Shown here: positions 46,741-59,599 of the stretch, one piece after another | How the letters are laid out: each line of letters opens with the position of its first letter | Numbering within the stretch: position 1 is the stretch's first letter | NCBI GenBank assembly: GCA_030762935.1 | Contig: CM060880.1 | Location: 17,973,001 to 18,037,000, forward strand | Source of the DNA: Hymenopus coronatus | Lineage: Eukaryota; Arthropoda; Insecta; Mantodea; Hymenopodidae | Direction: 5' to 3' | DNA: 64,000 nt | Translations under genes and position numbers: made by a program | Notes under the pieces: model-generated | The model's input: the letters and a program-made list of their open reading frames with translations, nothing else | Told to the model about the DNA's origin: nothing | The model's database searches: none

Positions 46741-47670
46741 TATAGGTGCATTTGGAGATGTTGACCAGAATATTTTGTTTACCACCCTGCATTATATAAG
46801 AAATAAACTGAAAGATCTGGAAAATATGTAACCATAGGCCAATATAATCTGCAGTCAGAGTTACTGCTGTATTAACCTAGAAAAGAAAACACAAAGTGAA
46901 AATGCATGCAACATCTAAAGCAAAGCAAAAGCTAATCACCATGTTATCGTGCATCTGAATGTGTTATTCAAATACTGTAAGCTTGTTTTATCTTAATTTT
47001 ATTTTACAGAAAACAAAATTTTGTGTACAAAATGATGGTTCAGTTTCATCAAAGCATCTCTGAAGTTTTCGGTGTATAGACAAACCTGATGTTAGGTACA
47101 CATAACACCAATTGCCATTTCACAGGCTTCCCTAATATAAGAAATTTCCTTCATTCATTTTATCTCGACCTCGATAAAAATGTTTGCTTAGAAACTATTT
47201 AAGGCTGGGCTTACATGCTTAGTAATGCTTATTCCTCCATGGCTACATGCAGCATGCAGAAATGACAGCCAGCCATAAATCATCAGTTTTTCTTTATCAT
47301 GTCATATAAGGAGAGAGGAGGCAGAGGTGGGAAGCTGCAAAACAAAAAAGGAAGTTAAATATCAAGATAGGAGCACTAAAAACAATGATATATTCTTTAT
47401 GTTGAATTTGGAATGAGCCACACATCTTTACAGATACCTAACTTCATGTACTAAATTATTAAACCTTTGGTAGGAAGACCCGATGCAATCTGATCTGCAG
47501 AGGTTAGTTCATGCAAAACACAAGGCACATTTGGAAATGATTTATCATCAAGATGTTTTGAAAATAGTACTCAATCTACGGACATATCTTCTTATAGTAT
47601 GAACTAATATTAGTATACCATGTTAGATGGCAGTTGTGAACAGAGAGTATAGTGAAAGGAAGCATTTGTT
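46741..47670. other. AT-rich non-coding DNA, nothing recognised
   Basis: No conserved frame or element ends seen. Confidence 0.5.
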
Positions 47671-48280
47671 ACTTTCCCTACATGAACTATGTACATAGTG
47701 TATAGAGAAGGCATTATATTGCACCAAAAAATGTGATATTGAGATTTCACCAGAAATACATGTTTTAGGGTATCTTGAGTTAAAAAAACATCATTTTTAG
47801 AAAAAAATCTGTGTGAGGCTGTGTGTAGCATTCCCCAAAACCGAAAAGTCGGTTAAATACCAAACTTGGTACTTCAGTTGAGTATCTTCCAAGGATGTGA
47901 CACAATAATTTTCAAGAAAAACCCCCACCCTCAACTACCCTTTACGTGGAACATTTTTTGAAAATTTTGATTTTCTCAAAAAGGGTGCTAACGGCTTTGA
48001 TTAAAATACTGTATGTTTAAGATATTTTTATGACAATTGAAATGTATATCTTGAATTTTCTGTGAAATGCCTGTGAAGACCTCTTCAATCTGGATGACTT
48101 TCATATAACTGGCAAACCATAAGAGATATGCAAAAACCTACTACACAAAAAATGCAGATCATTAAAAAAGCACAATTTATGTCATATACATTGTTTTTGT
48201 AGCATTAACTGTTTTTTACGTATTCTGGATTATTGGTTTGGTTTCAATTTTAAGCCGTTTAAACTTTTCTCAAATGGAAG
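47671..48280. mobile_element. Family F, left arm
   Basis: Begins with the terminus ACTTTCCCTACATGAACTAT, GTACATAGTGTATAGAG, and follows the family order to CTTTTCTCAAATGGAAG at 48280. The reverse arm 49332-49921 is its inverted partner. The long minus-strand frame at 47610-47831 is produced by the repeat. Confidence 0.75.
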
Positions 48281-48371
48281 ACATTTTTCTTCTCATTTCT
48301 CTTTTGTTTACTCTTGGCAAGCAATCCGTCTTGTTCCTCTTCCATGGTGATTGTTGCCCTTCTTAGATTTG

Positions 48372-49290
48372 AAAATCATGAGAACTAAAACAAGTTTAGA
48401 ATTTGGCATTTACAGAAAAGCAACACATGTTGACAAGTTACATAAAACAGAACCAGTTCAACCTAATACAACATCAACTTGTCATCTTTCATAGTCTAGT
48501 TCATAGACTTATCAATGTCCCTTTGAATAAAACAGGATAACAAAAAGAATACACACACATTCACCAGGTTGCCAAACTGAACAATTACAATACTAACGTC
48601 ATAAACAGATTGATCTACAGACACAAAAGAAATAAAAGACTACATGAAATCACCACTCTGGAAAAATTGGATAAACCACCAGTGAAATTTTGCAAATTTG
48701 TTTTTCACCTAAAAGTATTCTGGAAATTCAAAAGGATTTTTAAAGACTTTAATATAAAACTGGCTACTCAAAATAGATATAATCTCCAGAACTTATTGAA
48801 CCACCCTTTGAAAGATACCACACCGAACAGTAAAAAATTGGGAATGTATAAAATGAGCTGCCGAGACTGCAATAAGATTTATATTGGATAAACAAAACGA
48901 AATTTGGTAACTAGGATGAAAGAACACTTGAGAAGCATTAGGTACAAGCATGTAGACAAATCTGCAGTAGCACATCATTTTTGGTCTGAAAATCATAACA
49001 TAAAGGAAGAAACAGTTACTTAAATGTGTAAAGAAACCTTTGGAACTACAAATTTGGGAAAATATCTTTATCACCAAAGAAGATTCTCTTATGAATTTTG
49101 AGGTCCCCGCCGTTGATGATGTCAATCTGTTGACAAGAGTAGAGGGCAACACAACACCAGGCTGCACACAACCACCTGTTGCATGTAGCGTCAGTCATCC
49201 CTGAAACTGAAGATAGGGTTCAAGTACCCTGAAACTGGTCTTCCCAAAGAAGGCAAAGTTGGAGCAAAAAGTGTAAAAAGGTGACTCATT
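48372..49290 (+). mobile_element. Penelope-like element, reverse transcriptase end to GIY-YIG
   Basis: The + strand reads IYRKATHVDK (late reverse transcriptase), after a frameshift LVHRLINVPLNKT and NNYNTNVINRLIYRHKR (thumb), LATQNRYNLQNLLNHPLKD, then GMYKMSCRDCNKIYIG followed by KRNLVTRMKEHLRS and SAVAHHFWSENHNIKEE: a complete GIY-YIG core with its CxxC knuckle. This nuclease nicks DNA to prime reverse transcription. Stops after YIG and later show decay. A tail with CTGAAGA-hairpin-GAAAC (49207-49235) follows. The reverse transcriptase catalytic core is missing. The 124-codon minus frame at 48793-49167 is antisense. Confidence 0.85.
49207..49235 (+). ncRNA. Hammerhead-like core in Penelope tail
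   Basis: CTGAAGA (49207-49213), then a hairpin with AGGGT paired to ACCCT, then GAAAC (49231-49235) and TGGTC. Order and spacing fit CUGANGA - helix II - GAAA, with a possible two-base helix III before GTC. I could not find a good helix I. Confidence 0.4.
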
Positions 49291-49331
49291 ACATTTGATT
49301 ATTGTATGTTTGAAGTTCCTTTGTTTGTATT

Positions 49332-49921
49332 ACCAGGAGTTGACAAATGCCCATGTGAGAAAAGTAAAAGTATTTTAAAACTGAAACCAATAACAAGGAA
49401 TATCTAAAAAATGGTCAAGTCAACGACAAAAATGTATATAACATAAATTTTGTGTTTTAACAAGCTCTACATTTTTTGTTAAGTAAGTTTTTGTCTATCT
49501 CTTATGGTTTAGCAGTTATGCAAAATTCCACAAAATTCATCCAGAATAAAAACGACTTCAGAGGCTATTCCCTGAAAATTCAAGATACACATTTCATTTG
49601 TCACGTAAATATCTTTAATATGTGATAGTTTAATCAAAATCATTACAGCGATTTTTGAGAAAATCAAAATTTTGGAACATTTTTCCATATAAAGAAAGGG
49701 TAGTTGGGGTGGGGGGATTTTCTTGAAAATCTTCGTGTCACATCCTTGGAAGATTCAAAACTTAAATACCAAGTTTGGTATTTAACAGGCTTTTCATTTT
49801 TGAGCTATGCTACCCACAGACACACACAGACAGGCACACCCAAATTTTTTTTCTAAAAATGCTTTTTTATGGATTCAGGGGGTCTCAAAACATATATTTC
49901 TGGTGAAATCTTGGTAATAAA
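49332..49921. mobile_element. Family F, right arm (inverted)
   Basis: Reverse-orientation arm: GACAAATGCCCATGTGAG, then TCAAAATCATTACAG, GGGTAGTTGGGGTGGG, CACATCCTTGGAAG, ATATTTCTGGTGAAATC to 49921, where the outermost terminus is lost. Together with 47671-48280 it brackets the Penelope-like element. Confidence 0.75.
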
Positions 49922-51650
49922 ATGAGTACCACATGACATAGAGAGCTGAATCTTTTTTCATTTATAGTTAACCGTTTTTTCTACTGTGTAATATGCATTA
50001 TATGGATGAGAAGTCTCTTCAATATTCTTAAACAATTAAAAACAAAAGAAAATTTTGAAAATAAAATTAAAAATCCCAAAATAATAAATAATCAGGCTAC
50101 AAAACCTTGCCACCCAGAAAATTCAGCCTGATTAAATGAAAGCACAGATATTTCTTTACTAAAACATCATCCTATTTTGGTTTGGTGTATTATTTTTTAA
50201 AATACAAAAAATGAATTTACTTAACCTGACACCATTATTAATGAAAATGGCATAGAGCAACAGGATACAAATGTAACGTAGATTACTGTACAATTTAGTA
50301 AAATTTAGTTGTTGCATAACTGAATGGTTGATTCATATTATATGCACCTTCTGGTTACACCTCTGTAAATTCATTTTGATAAGTACACTGATTATTTGCA
50401 TGTGTATGAGTGCCTTTGTAATTGGATGTATTTTCAATCTTCCTCTCTTATATTGATGTCAGAAATGCTTTGATCAAGGTCTGAAAATTCAAAATCACTC
50501 GCTTTCTTCTAATAAATCATAAACTGCAGCTCTTATATCCTCTTCGGTTCATAACCTTTGGCTTGACGATGCCAGGTTTCAACCAGCATAAACAAACCTA
50601 GCTAGAGAAATTAAATTTGGAGCTAATTTGGCACTTTGGAGTGTAAAAATAAGGTCCTGAAACGCTCCAGAAAGCCTTTCTCTATGGCTTTGACATAGAA
50701 AGTGCACAAACATTGCCGCTGAAAAGAGTTAAAACATATGAAAATGGCATCACGACTAGATCGTAATTGGCATTTCTTGCAGAATTTTTGGATCACGATT
50801 AGATAACTGGCACTAAAAGGGTTAGCTGTAACAAAAACTCAAAATCAGCATATGTGTGGCATGTATGTCTATTCCACTGGGAAACTCAATTAAGGTACAC
50901 AGTTTACAAATTTGAATTGTAAGCAAGGCATGCAGTGCATGTTAAAAGATGTGTCCGATCATGTAACAACACCACTAAGAAAGCACATATAAAGCAAAAA
51001 TTTAAGAAACACCTAGAAGAAAGATCTGGTGAACATACCCTGATATAAACAAGCAGTGAGGTTTTTAAAAGCCAGTGACTACAAATCAATCCTACATGAA
51101 ATTGTGGGCTTCAACACTTAGCTGACTGCGAATATCTGCTTCCTCCTGGGGTTTGTTAGCATGCAACAAGAAAATTGCAAAGAAACATCATCCAGCAATT
51201 CATAACATAACAGGTGCAAAACTTATGTACCACAACTTTTTTTTTTTACAAATAAAACTTACTATTTTCATTCTGCGAAGTTGGCAGCAAATATGCTATG
51301 ACCTAACAAACTTTCTTGTTCAGTACTACCTCAATATGGGGTTTATATGATGCAGCATGGAGTCAAAACTGAGATGTATACATACATATTTCCCTTTAAG
51401 ATAATATATATGTGAAAATCTCCAACTCTGGTTTACAGTTTGAAAGTTTTACCATGTATGCAGATCACAAAATAAATGCAACATTAAAAAAAAACTAAGC
51501 TATGAGCTATGTCAAACCTTTTATTTATTATATTACTGTATATGTGATAAAAACTTTCTGATATTCTATTAAAAATACTTCATGTATCAATTTATTACGA
51601 GGTTGCCTATAAAGTAAAAAATCATTTGCCTAACTAAATAATTACAAAAT
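49922..51650. other. AT-rich non-coding DNA; possible piggyBac-like end
   Basis: At 50807-50826 GGCACTAAAAGGGTTAG resembles the CCCTTT-type end of piggyBac-derived MITEs, but no TTAA pair or second end could be fixed. 50900-51100 has a stop-free minus-strand frame without a known motif. Confidence 0.35.
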
Positions 51651-52080
51651 ATGTCAACACAAAAGTTTATTTATGAAGTTACAGTACCTTACTCAATTTC
51701 TCAATGTTATTGCTATTGCTGTCAAGTATTATACTCTTCTACCGCCAAAGATATAATTCTTTTTTTGAATGCACAGAATGTTCGGTCAATCAAAATTTAT
51801 AGACAAATAATACAAGTGTATGGTGATAATGCAATGAACAACAATGAATGAGTCTTCAGTGAGGAAATGGTGCATATTTTAATCAAGGACAAACCAGTGT
51901 GCAAAAAGAAGACCGGAGATCACTCTTATGGAGAAGTTGAAAAGAAATGTTTATAAAAGAATTCAGGAAAACCGGTGTTTCACTTTGGACACCTTATATG
52001 TCTTTCTGGGTGGAAAAGGTTTCCCAAAAATGTTTAAGTTTATTACAGCTCTAAGAAATACATATATTGTACAATACTTA
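51651..52080 (+). pseudogene. Mariner/SETMAR-type transposase, N-terminal fragment
   Basis: The frame reads FLNAQNVRSIKIYRQIIQVY followed by GDNAMNN: the first helix-turn-helix of mariner transposases of the kind fused in SETMAR (related proteins: RFLNAEG, IYRQIV.VYGEDAM). Beyond a stop, a second frame gives ENRCFTLDTLY, like the RRFTI.EL start of the second helix-turn-helix. The catalytic domain is absent. It is unrelated in sequence to the N-terminal fossil at 13723, so a separate lineage. Confidence 0.6.
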
Positions 52081-52245
52081 TCTTGTACTGCCCATTAGAA
52101 TTTGGCCCAGACACTTTTTCAGGGGCAGTCTAGTTTAAGAACAAAAAAGAACATATTACTGTAACTACCACTACCTCTAAATGCTCATGAATTATGTTCT
52201 TCTCTGTTAACAGTGTATTTCCATTTATTTTTTACTTTTTTTTAA

Positions 52246-52685
52246 TTACGGTCTCAATATCTTACAGTTTTTATCTATAATTTTATTTATATCAGATTTC
52301 CTATTCATTTTTGACCATATATTTTCTTTTCTGCATTTCTCAGTTTTCTTACGATCAAAAATTATATGTTGAACGTCTTCCTTTCCCCCACATAATGGAC
52401 ATTCACCTGTGGGTGCCCTTTTCATTGTCCTTTTAGCCTCCATATTCCTGCTCTGAAACATGCTATCCACCTCCTTTCTTCATGACTAGTGTTATCTATA
52501 CACCTTTTCTCTTTCCCAGCTATTTTTATGGGTATATAAAATTCATGTAATCTTTTCTCTAATAGCTGACTAAATTTTTTAATTTCTATATCTTCAAATC
52601 TTTTTCCCCAACCAATGAAGACCTCATAAGTGATGGTGACATCTTGGCTAAGGTCTTTGGAGGTGGAAAAGTATAATATTGACAT
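52246..52685 (-). pseudogene. LINE C-terminal fragment with zinc knuckle
   Basis: The minus strand reads RRWIACFRAGIWRLKGQ (pre-knuckle segment), then after a frame change ECPLCGGKEDVQHIIFD: a CxxC...H knuckle with the last Cys replaced by Asp. Lys/Arg-rich sequence follows. This is the tail of an insect-type LINE polyprotein downstream of reverse transcriptase. It resembles the remnants at 40561 and 58130, so one LINE family probably left all three, in both orientations. Confidence 0.7.
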
Positions 52686-53135
52686 TGAAGAACTGGTATC
52701 ACATTACAATAAATACCTTGATACCAATGGCAATTACGTTGAGAAATAAAGGAAGGACTGTAACCTATAAATAAAGCTTTGTGTTGATATCTTTTGTTAT
52801 TATTTCATTACACCAAATCATTCTTTATTTTCTGGACGGTCCTTTTATGTTTGAATAAATTTTTATTTGAACTTAAAAACCAATACAATGAACTTATTGT
52901 GCAAACAATTTTAATTAGTACTACAAACATCTGTTTAGCATACATATTATTCAGAACTATGGAAAATATTTACTTGCAAATGATCCACTTTATATACAGC
53001 TTGTGGAAAGACAAGGTGCAGAGTGCAAAGGCAGTATCTAAAAAATATTTTAAGGTTAGGAATTGTAGATTGACAGGAGCATTGAATAAACATAATTGAA
53101 ATCTGACTTTAATAAACATCTACCATGTTTACACT

Positions 53136-53476
53136 GACTGTGGTAGCACCATAGTAACTCATGCAACTTGCATTCAGGAGATCCCAGGTTAGATTCTCTG
53201 GTGACAACCATTCTGACCATGTGTTTTTCTGCAGTTTTCGAAGGTCGTCAGGTAAATGTTGGATTGGTTTCTCTCATTTCCCAAATTTCCTGTCACTCCA
53301 CATAATTCCATTAATCATTTCATTCATCCTTCAGCCCATTTTGTCTACTGTGGAGCTCGAAGTGTTGGCAATGGTGTTTCGGTACAGCACAACAGGGAAA
53401 AAGGATACTCTTTGTGAACTTTCCCTGCCCCTAGGCATTTGACTTAGGTTTTGCCAGAGCAAATGAACCACCCTTA
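53136..53476 (+). repeat. tRNA-derived SINE, family 3, copy B
   Basis: Head with TAGCACCATAGTAACTCATG and GGTTAGATTCT (A- and B-box-like, about 40 bases apart), then a body with GGTTTCTCTCATTTCC and CATTTCATTCATCC like copy A at 8371, ending just before a 10-base G run at 53491-53500. The right border is uncertain. Confidence 0.65.
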
Positions 53477-54640
53477 AAGGGGATACTTTAGGGGGGGGGG
53501 TCCCTATCTGCTACAGCATCTCAATCTGAAAACTGTAGAGAACCTGTCACTGATGTGCCATTACTCCTAGTTCCAGCCAGCCAGTGTCCCCTCTCACCTC
53601 ATCCCACCCAAGAATGCCCCTTTGAAGGGCATAGGTACAGGATCCTTAAATTATGGTTGGCTTTTACATACACTTCATGCAAATGGTGCTTCGATATTTT
53701 TTGTTTGTATTTATTTACATATTGGACGCGCTTACTGGATCAGTGCCAAGTCCCCTCCAAAAAGTGCCCAACCCCTTGTAAAACATGGTATTTCAAAGTT
53801 GTAATCAAATAAGTACACAGTATTCTCCATCCATCCTTACTTTACCCGTAGCTAAACAAAAGCAACGGGGTGCAATGGCTCTGATTGGTTATCGAATACT
53901 TGATGACTTTTCTGCATCACAAATTAGTTCCTCTTAAATTTCTGAGAGGAGTACACTATGCTATGTTGTCTAAATAATGCTGTGTGAATGATTAAGTCAC
54001 GAAATTTACTTAAGTTTAACCATCATTCTTTTACATAACAATGTGCATTTGTTGTGCAGTTCATAGTAACGATTACTCTGCTTTCAATCAGCAAGTAATG
54101 GTGGATATATGCAATGCTGGTACAGAAACATAAGCTAGGAAATTCCTAAAAAGTGGTGAGAAAAAAATTACTCTTCATATATGTAAATTTTATGAAAATA
54201 TCCTCAACTTAACAGCAGAATTTACTATTATGCAGCAGATGCTAATTCACATTTCCAGGGCTGTGTGACTAAACCTTAGAGAACATCCAAAATATAAGTA
54301 TTCACAAAAGAAACATGTATGCAAGCAAGGAGGCAGGAAATAGCAAAAATGATGACAAAGACAAAAACTCTCTCAGGGCACTATAAAGAAGGAAAAGTAG
54401 TTGAGAAAACAATATGTAAAAGCACGGTTACCAACCACAAATATCACAGTTTGCAATGATGATTTTTTGTGAATGCAGCCATGACTTTTGTATTATCATA
54501 TTTGGGGAGGCTTGTCGCAATTTACAGAGGAAATCTCAGTTGGGAAGAAGTAATACCGGTTTATGTAATGTTGATATGCTTATCCTGAATCAACATACAT
54601 AACGTTACTAAGAAAACACAAAATAAAAAAACAAACAAAA
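53477..54640. other. Non-coding DNA, nothing firm
   Basis: 53500-53800 is less AT-rich and has overlapping + frames of 60-85 codons, but no motif and no splice sites that would join them. Confidence 0.4.
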
Positions 54641-55427
54641 TCTGATGTTCCATTCACATGACTTTCTCCATATCTCTGAAACAAATTATTTTTAATACAC
54701 CTACTGTTCTATCTATTTAATGCTAATCAACATAAACAACAGCAGAAACAGTCTTATTACTTAATTCCTTATAAATAGAAGGGAAAAGAGGGAATATACT
54801 AGGCTAAAGCGATAGTCAAGTGTTTTAAAATGTGGTCGCTATGGGATTGAAATCTGTTTCTTTGTGTGGCCAAGCTTTGACAAGTTCCCACATGAGAAAA
54901 GTTTAAGTATTTTAAAACTGAAATCAATATTAAGGAATATCTCGAAAACGGCCAACTCCACGAAAAAAATGTATATGACATAAATTGTGTATTTTATTGA
55001 TATCTACATTTTTTGTGTGGTAAGTTTTTGTCTACCTCCTACAGTTTACGAGTTATGTAAAATTGAATAAAAATCATCCAGAATAAAGAGGTCTTTGGAG
55101 GCTATTCCCAGAAAATTCAAGATATACATTTTATTTGTCACGTATGTATCTTAAATATAAGAGATTTTAATCAAAATTAGTTGGGATGGGGAGATTTCAT
55201 TAGAAGACACCAAACTTAAATAGCAAGTTTGGTAATTAATGGTCTTTTTTTTTTTTTGTTCTATGCTGTCCACAGATATACACACATATGGATATTTTTT
55301 TAAAAATGCTTTTTTTGGATGCAGGTGGTCCTAAAACAGTATTTTCAGTGTAATTTCAGTATCAGATTTTTGGGTGGAATACAATACTTCTTCTATACAC
55401 TATGTACATAGTACATGTAGAGAAAGT
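54641..55427. mobile_element. Family F, single arm (reverse) with intact terminus
   Basis: Runs from the inner part (CATTCACATGACTTTCTCC, ATGCTAATCAACATAAAC, GGTCGCTATGGGATTG, CCACATGAGAAAAG) through GAGGTCTTTGGAGGC to the terminus ending CATGTAGAGAAAGT at 55427. It is the most complete inner sequence of the family in this window. Confidence 0.75.
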
Positions 55428-58129
55428 AAAAACATACAAAAAATAAAAAAAGAAAAAAAAAAGAAAGATCAACAAAATGAACATATAAAAGAGAAGAGGA
55501 AGACGTACTTTGTCTCGTTTTATGCTATTGCTGCTATCCATACCCGCCTTTTCTTATGTCAACAGATTTGTTTTTCTGCTTATTATGTATTATAAACATC
55601 CCATAGAGAAAGAAACCCACTGGTTACAAAAATTGAGAAAGTACAAATTATAATAAGTGAATGCCCAAACATTGACGTATGATCACAGAATGTGTGAATG
55701 TTAATATAGACTTATTACAACAAATGCAATTATATTGAATTATTTTGTGTTATCTTATATCAATATACAATAAATAATCATACATACATAAAATGATGAA
55801 GGACTAAGTTTATCTGGTTTGATGTTGTCGCTGTTATTACAGTCTAATATAATAGAGTTCAAAATGTTGTTAATCTTTCAACCATGTGATTATATCACTT
55901 TTACAGTTTTGCAAGCATAATAGTTGTAATTGTTTGACTTTAATTACTCCATGATCAATGTTAGATAGTAGATTTTAACAATTATGTAAACTTGCTGTTG
56001 CTTTGTTATTTTGTGAGACTGTGAAAGGTTAAATAGGTAATTATTTTTGTTATATTGGCAATGTTCGAGCTATTACAACAATCTTTGACAAAGATATAGT
56101 CTTGTGAGCTTCTGGAGGCATTACTTGAAATGAAAAAATGCATCTATTGAACAGGGCAGAATTTTGAATTATTCGCTATATAGTGATTTTCACCTCATCT
56201 CAAAGGTTATGTGTGTCAAGTTTGGTCGAAATCGGTGCAGCAGTGTAGAAGCCTAAAGAGAACTTACACACATTGATTTTTATATATTAAAATAAGGTAC
56301 GGAATTACTCTGTAGGGAATATCACAGTAAAAGACATTAAACATATTTGTAAGAGGTCTCATCTCTCTACGTCATCTTCCATGATCTAGGGAGGGGAGTG
56401 AATGTCATGAACCTCTGACTTATTCCAGTACTAACGAGTTATATGCCTCAATTATCAACAAAAGATGTTGATTCAGCACAGTGAGCTCAACACGTTGGTG
56501 GTTAATGGAGTGTTTCCATTGACCAACAAGTCTTGTGTAACATGCTGATTCAATATGTCTTAGTTACATTTTTTTCCACTGGCAGTAGAAAATATGTTGT
56601 GTGCAATATACTTATACATATATTCAACTAACTTCCTGTAGACTTGTAGAAAACTGGCCTGTGGTTTTTCCTTGCTTATTAGCAGAAAATGAAGTGGACA
56701 AAGAAACAGCAATACAGCTGTTAATGAGATCCTTATCTGAAATATTCCTTATGGACTATAGAAATAAAATCAAGAAAATGCTGTGTTTAAGTAGGCTTAT
56801 CCATATCTTTGAATTACACATGAGAACACAGCGAAAAAATAAAAAAGGTTAAGCCTAAAAACTGTAAAATTAACACCCAAGAATAGGAGTGCATAATAGA
56901 TAAGTAGATTTTAGTCACATATGCTATTTTTACACAATAAGTATAGTGACCTTTTTTAAAATCAGCATCAAATCAGACATGATCTTGAACAATTACAGCA
57001 TATTAGCTGGAATATATCCAAAAGATAATATTTTCAATTTTTGAACAAAATTTAAAGTTAGTTAAATCTGTCCTAAACTAATTCTGCACGGGTACGGTTA
57101 AGTGATGTGTACATAACAAATGTCGCGTTCATGAAACTTTCTAATTATAAGCTTCAACCGTGTTCCACAATTTCAATTCGCATTTTAAATAAGAGTTTGA
57201 TGAAAAGTTGAAACATTTACATGGTTACTTTACATAGTATACTATGCACCAAATGCACACACACACACACACACATCTTGTCACCCCATAATCACTGCAT
57301 GCTTTCAATTGTTCTCAGCCAATTGTCGGCACTCTGGATTCATTGTCACATTTGCACAGTCAGCAGGTATATTACATCAAAGCTCTGAAGCTTTGGGTGA
57401 AGAGATCACACCTATGTGTAATGTACATGTGCCATAATGACTCCTGCTTCTGGAAATTTCTTGCCATGTCATCAACAGTTATCTAAAGAAGGTGTGAAGC
57501 TCCAAGTTTCAACAGTTGAGTTCAGAGCAGAGGCAACGCAGCAGACAAGTAAACATCATGGAGACGAGAGATTAAATATGCCTAGAGCATTACAATAAAG
57601 ACTGATTGTAAACAGATTTTGAAGTATTAAAGAGAAGCAATATAGAAATTTTATTAGAATATAAAGTTTCCTAAAGATGTAAAATTAGTTCTCAGAATAT
57701 GTGAATTAAAAAAATTTATGCATACTAATGCTGCCATACTAAACTTACCACCTAACAAATGTACCTGAAATTTAACACTGTTTATAAGAATGCAATAAAT
57801 TGTAGAGTACAAAGCCAGGACCAATTGAGCATTTTGAGGTTAGGAGTACAGGGTTGCAGATATTATGCATGAACCTTTTCTTGGATGCTCAGCTCCTTAG
57901 TTTTCATTTGGTAGGTTTGGTGCAATTTCAGAAGCAGAGCAGAATAACAATATTGAGACATGAGCACACTATACACTCTGATATCTAATGACTTCATGCT
58001 AAGACTTAACTCAGTCTGTAGGTCCCAGAGTTCACGCACATATATGTATGCTGCGTTTTGTTTAATAATTCAGCTGGTTCACGGTAAATTAAATAAGCTA
58101 TTCACTATAATTTAGAAAATAGGATTGGG
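55428..58129. other. AT-rich non-coding DNA; one repeat-like phrase
   Basis: At 56205-56280 GTCAAGTTTGGTCGAAATCG followed by GTGCAGCAGT resembles a phrase frequent in invertebrate repeats. The 83-codon frame at 56601-56852 has no recognised family. (CA)n at 57256-57274. Confidence 0.4.
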
Positions 58130-58598
58130 GGGAATATGGAGAAAGGGGGAAAACAATGCAAACAATTTCTGGAAAGGAGCTAGGAGGAAATTTGATGATA
58201 TAGAAATACAAAAATTGTTCAGCAATATATGGGAAAAAAGATCATTATATATATAACACATAGGAAAGAGAAATGCATGTATATAAATTAAATAAAGAAC
58301 AAAAGGAGATTATTGCTTGGATGTGTGGAGACTAAAGGGTATGAGTAAAGGACTCCAACAGAATCAATGCCCATATATGCGGAAAAGGAAAATATGGGTA
58401 ATGGCTGAAAATGGTCAGAAAGATAGCAGTAATCAAACTTTTAGTAAGAATAGCAAAAAGGTAGACAAGTATTTGGCTAAAGTATAAAAGAAATTGACTT
58501 AGTCAGTAAAAAGAGAAATAGATGAAACACAAGTTTATAGGTCGTTTTAAGAAATGTTAAGCATGACTTTTGTACACTTTTTTGTTTATCATTATTCC

Positions 58599-58600
<2 letters not shown>
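58130..58600 (+). pseudogene. LINE 3' end remnant
   Basis: In shifting frames the + strand gives KEQKEIIAWMC (compare RRWIACFR at 52685) and QNQCPYM...GKGK or CPICGKGK in a neighbouring frame, a decayed knuckle, then Lys-rich sequence and the (TTA)n tract. Order and tail match the LINE end at 40561-41130. Heavily mutated. Confidence 0.45.

Positions 58601-58654
<54 letters not shown>
58601..58654. repeat. (TTA)n microsatellite
   Basis: About 18 TTA units following the LINE remnant. Confidence 0.95.
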
Positions 58655-58655
<1 letters not shown>

Positions 58656-59599
58656 AATAAATGTGCTAGATTATAAGGAAAACTTGGTTAGGAATATGGC
58701 AAGATAATATATATGGGCTGATGTATAGCTATATTTCTTGCATGGGTGCTTAGTATAAATAAATAATTCACTATAATGGTTAAGGGACTCAAAGAAAGAA
58801 ATTTTCTTTGGTTGACCACACTGTGGAAATATGGGCAGGCAGGCAAGTGAGCTTTTCTTCCCCCAGCCCTCACTTGCCTGTTAAACTAGCACCCAAGAAA
58901 AGATGCTCAGATAATAAGAGTATAACAACAGAAGCACTGTAAGAGTGTAATTGAAATCTTATTTTACAAAACATCATCAAAATGAAATGTGATAAGTGTG
59001 TATGGGCAGTCCCAACTAACAAGTTCTAATACAAAATGAGACATTACATGTGCATACTTAGTGAACAAGATGGTATTATCATACCATTCAGTAAGCTTCA
59101 CATCAGACACACCTAGTGACAGTGCCTAGTGCTGTACAAGAGTGAATTTTGTTTACAACTGACATGCCACAAGAAGGTTTTGCAATCAGATACTCTAACA
59201 TGACAGATTTAATTTTGACACATGTAGTATAATAGAAAAGCTTCTGTGACACAATGTTCCTACCCTCAAAATGCTTATTTTGGTTCTGCCTTTCTACTCT
59301 ACTATTTTCTGCACATTATTTTTTCACATCCTGTATGTTTATGATCCTCACTGAAAAATTCTCATGTTTCTTTTCTTGCTTTTTGCTGTTTTTTTTGTTT
59401 GTTTTTTTGTTTTGGATGGCATAGAAAAAATTAAAAGATAATGTAAAAAGCTGACTTTACACAAGGAGAGAATAAAATCCTATTAATGATTTCAATTTTC
59501 AAGTTTTTTTGTTTTTTTTTTTCCCCATCTGGTTTTCAAGAGCATTTTTATCTAATTTAGCCTACTGCCAAGTAAGAATGAAAGCATCTTAGATCTGCC
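58655..59599. other. AT-rich non-coding DNA, nothing recognised
   Basis: T-rich runs at 59390-59415 and 59506-59525; otherwise no structure. Confidence 0.5.

Noticed and set aside
48793..49167. Longest open frame in the window (124 codons, minus strand)
   Set aside because: It is antisense to a clearly recognisable GIY-YIG endonuclease region on the plus strand.
50640..50840. Possible piggyBac-type MITE (GGCACTAAAAGGGTTA)
   Set aside because: Only one candidate end; no second TIR and no TTAA duplication found.
56601..56852. 83-codon plus-strand frame containing VENWPVVFPCLLAE
   Set aside because: Looks somewhat like a real protein and follows a TAG acceptor-like site, but no family recognised and no donor in a fitting place.
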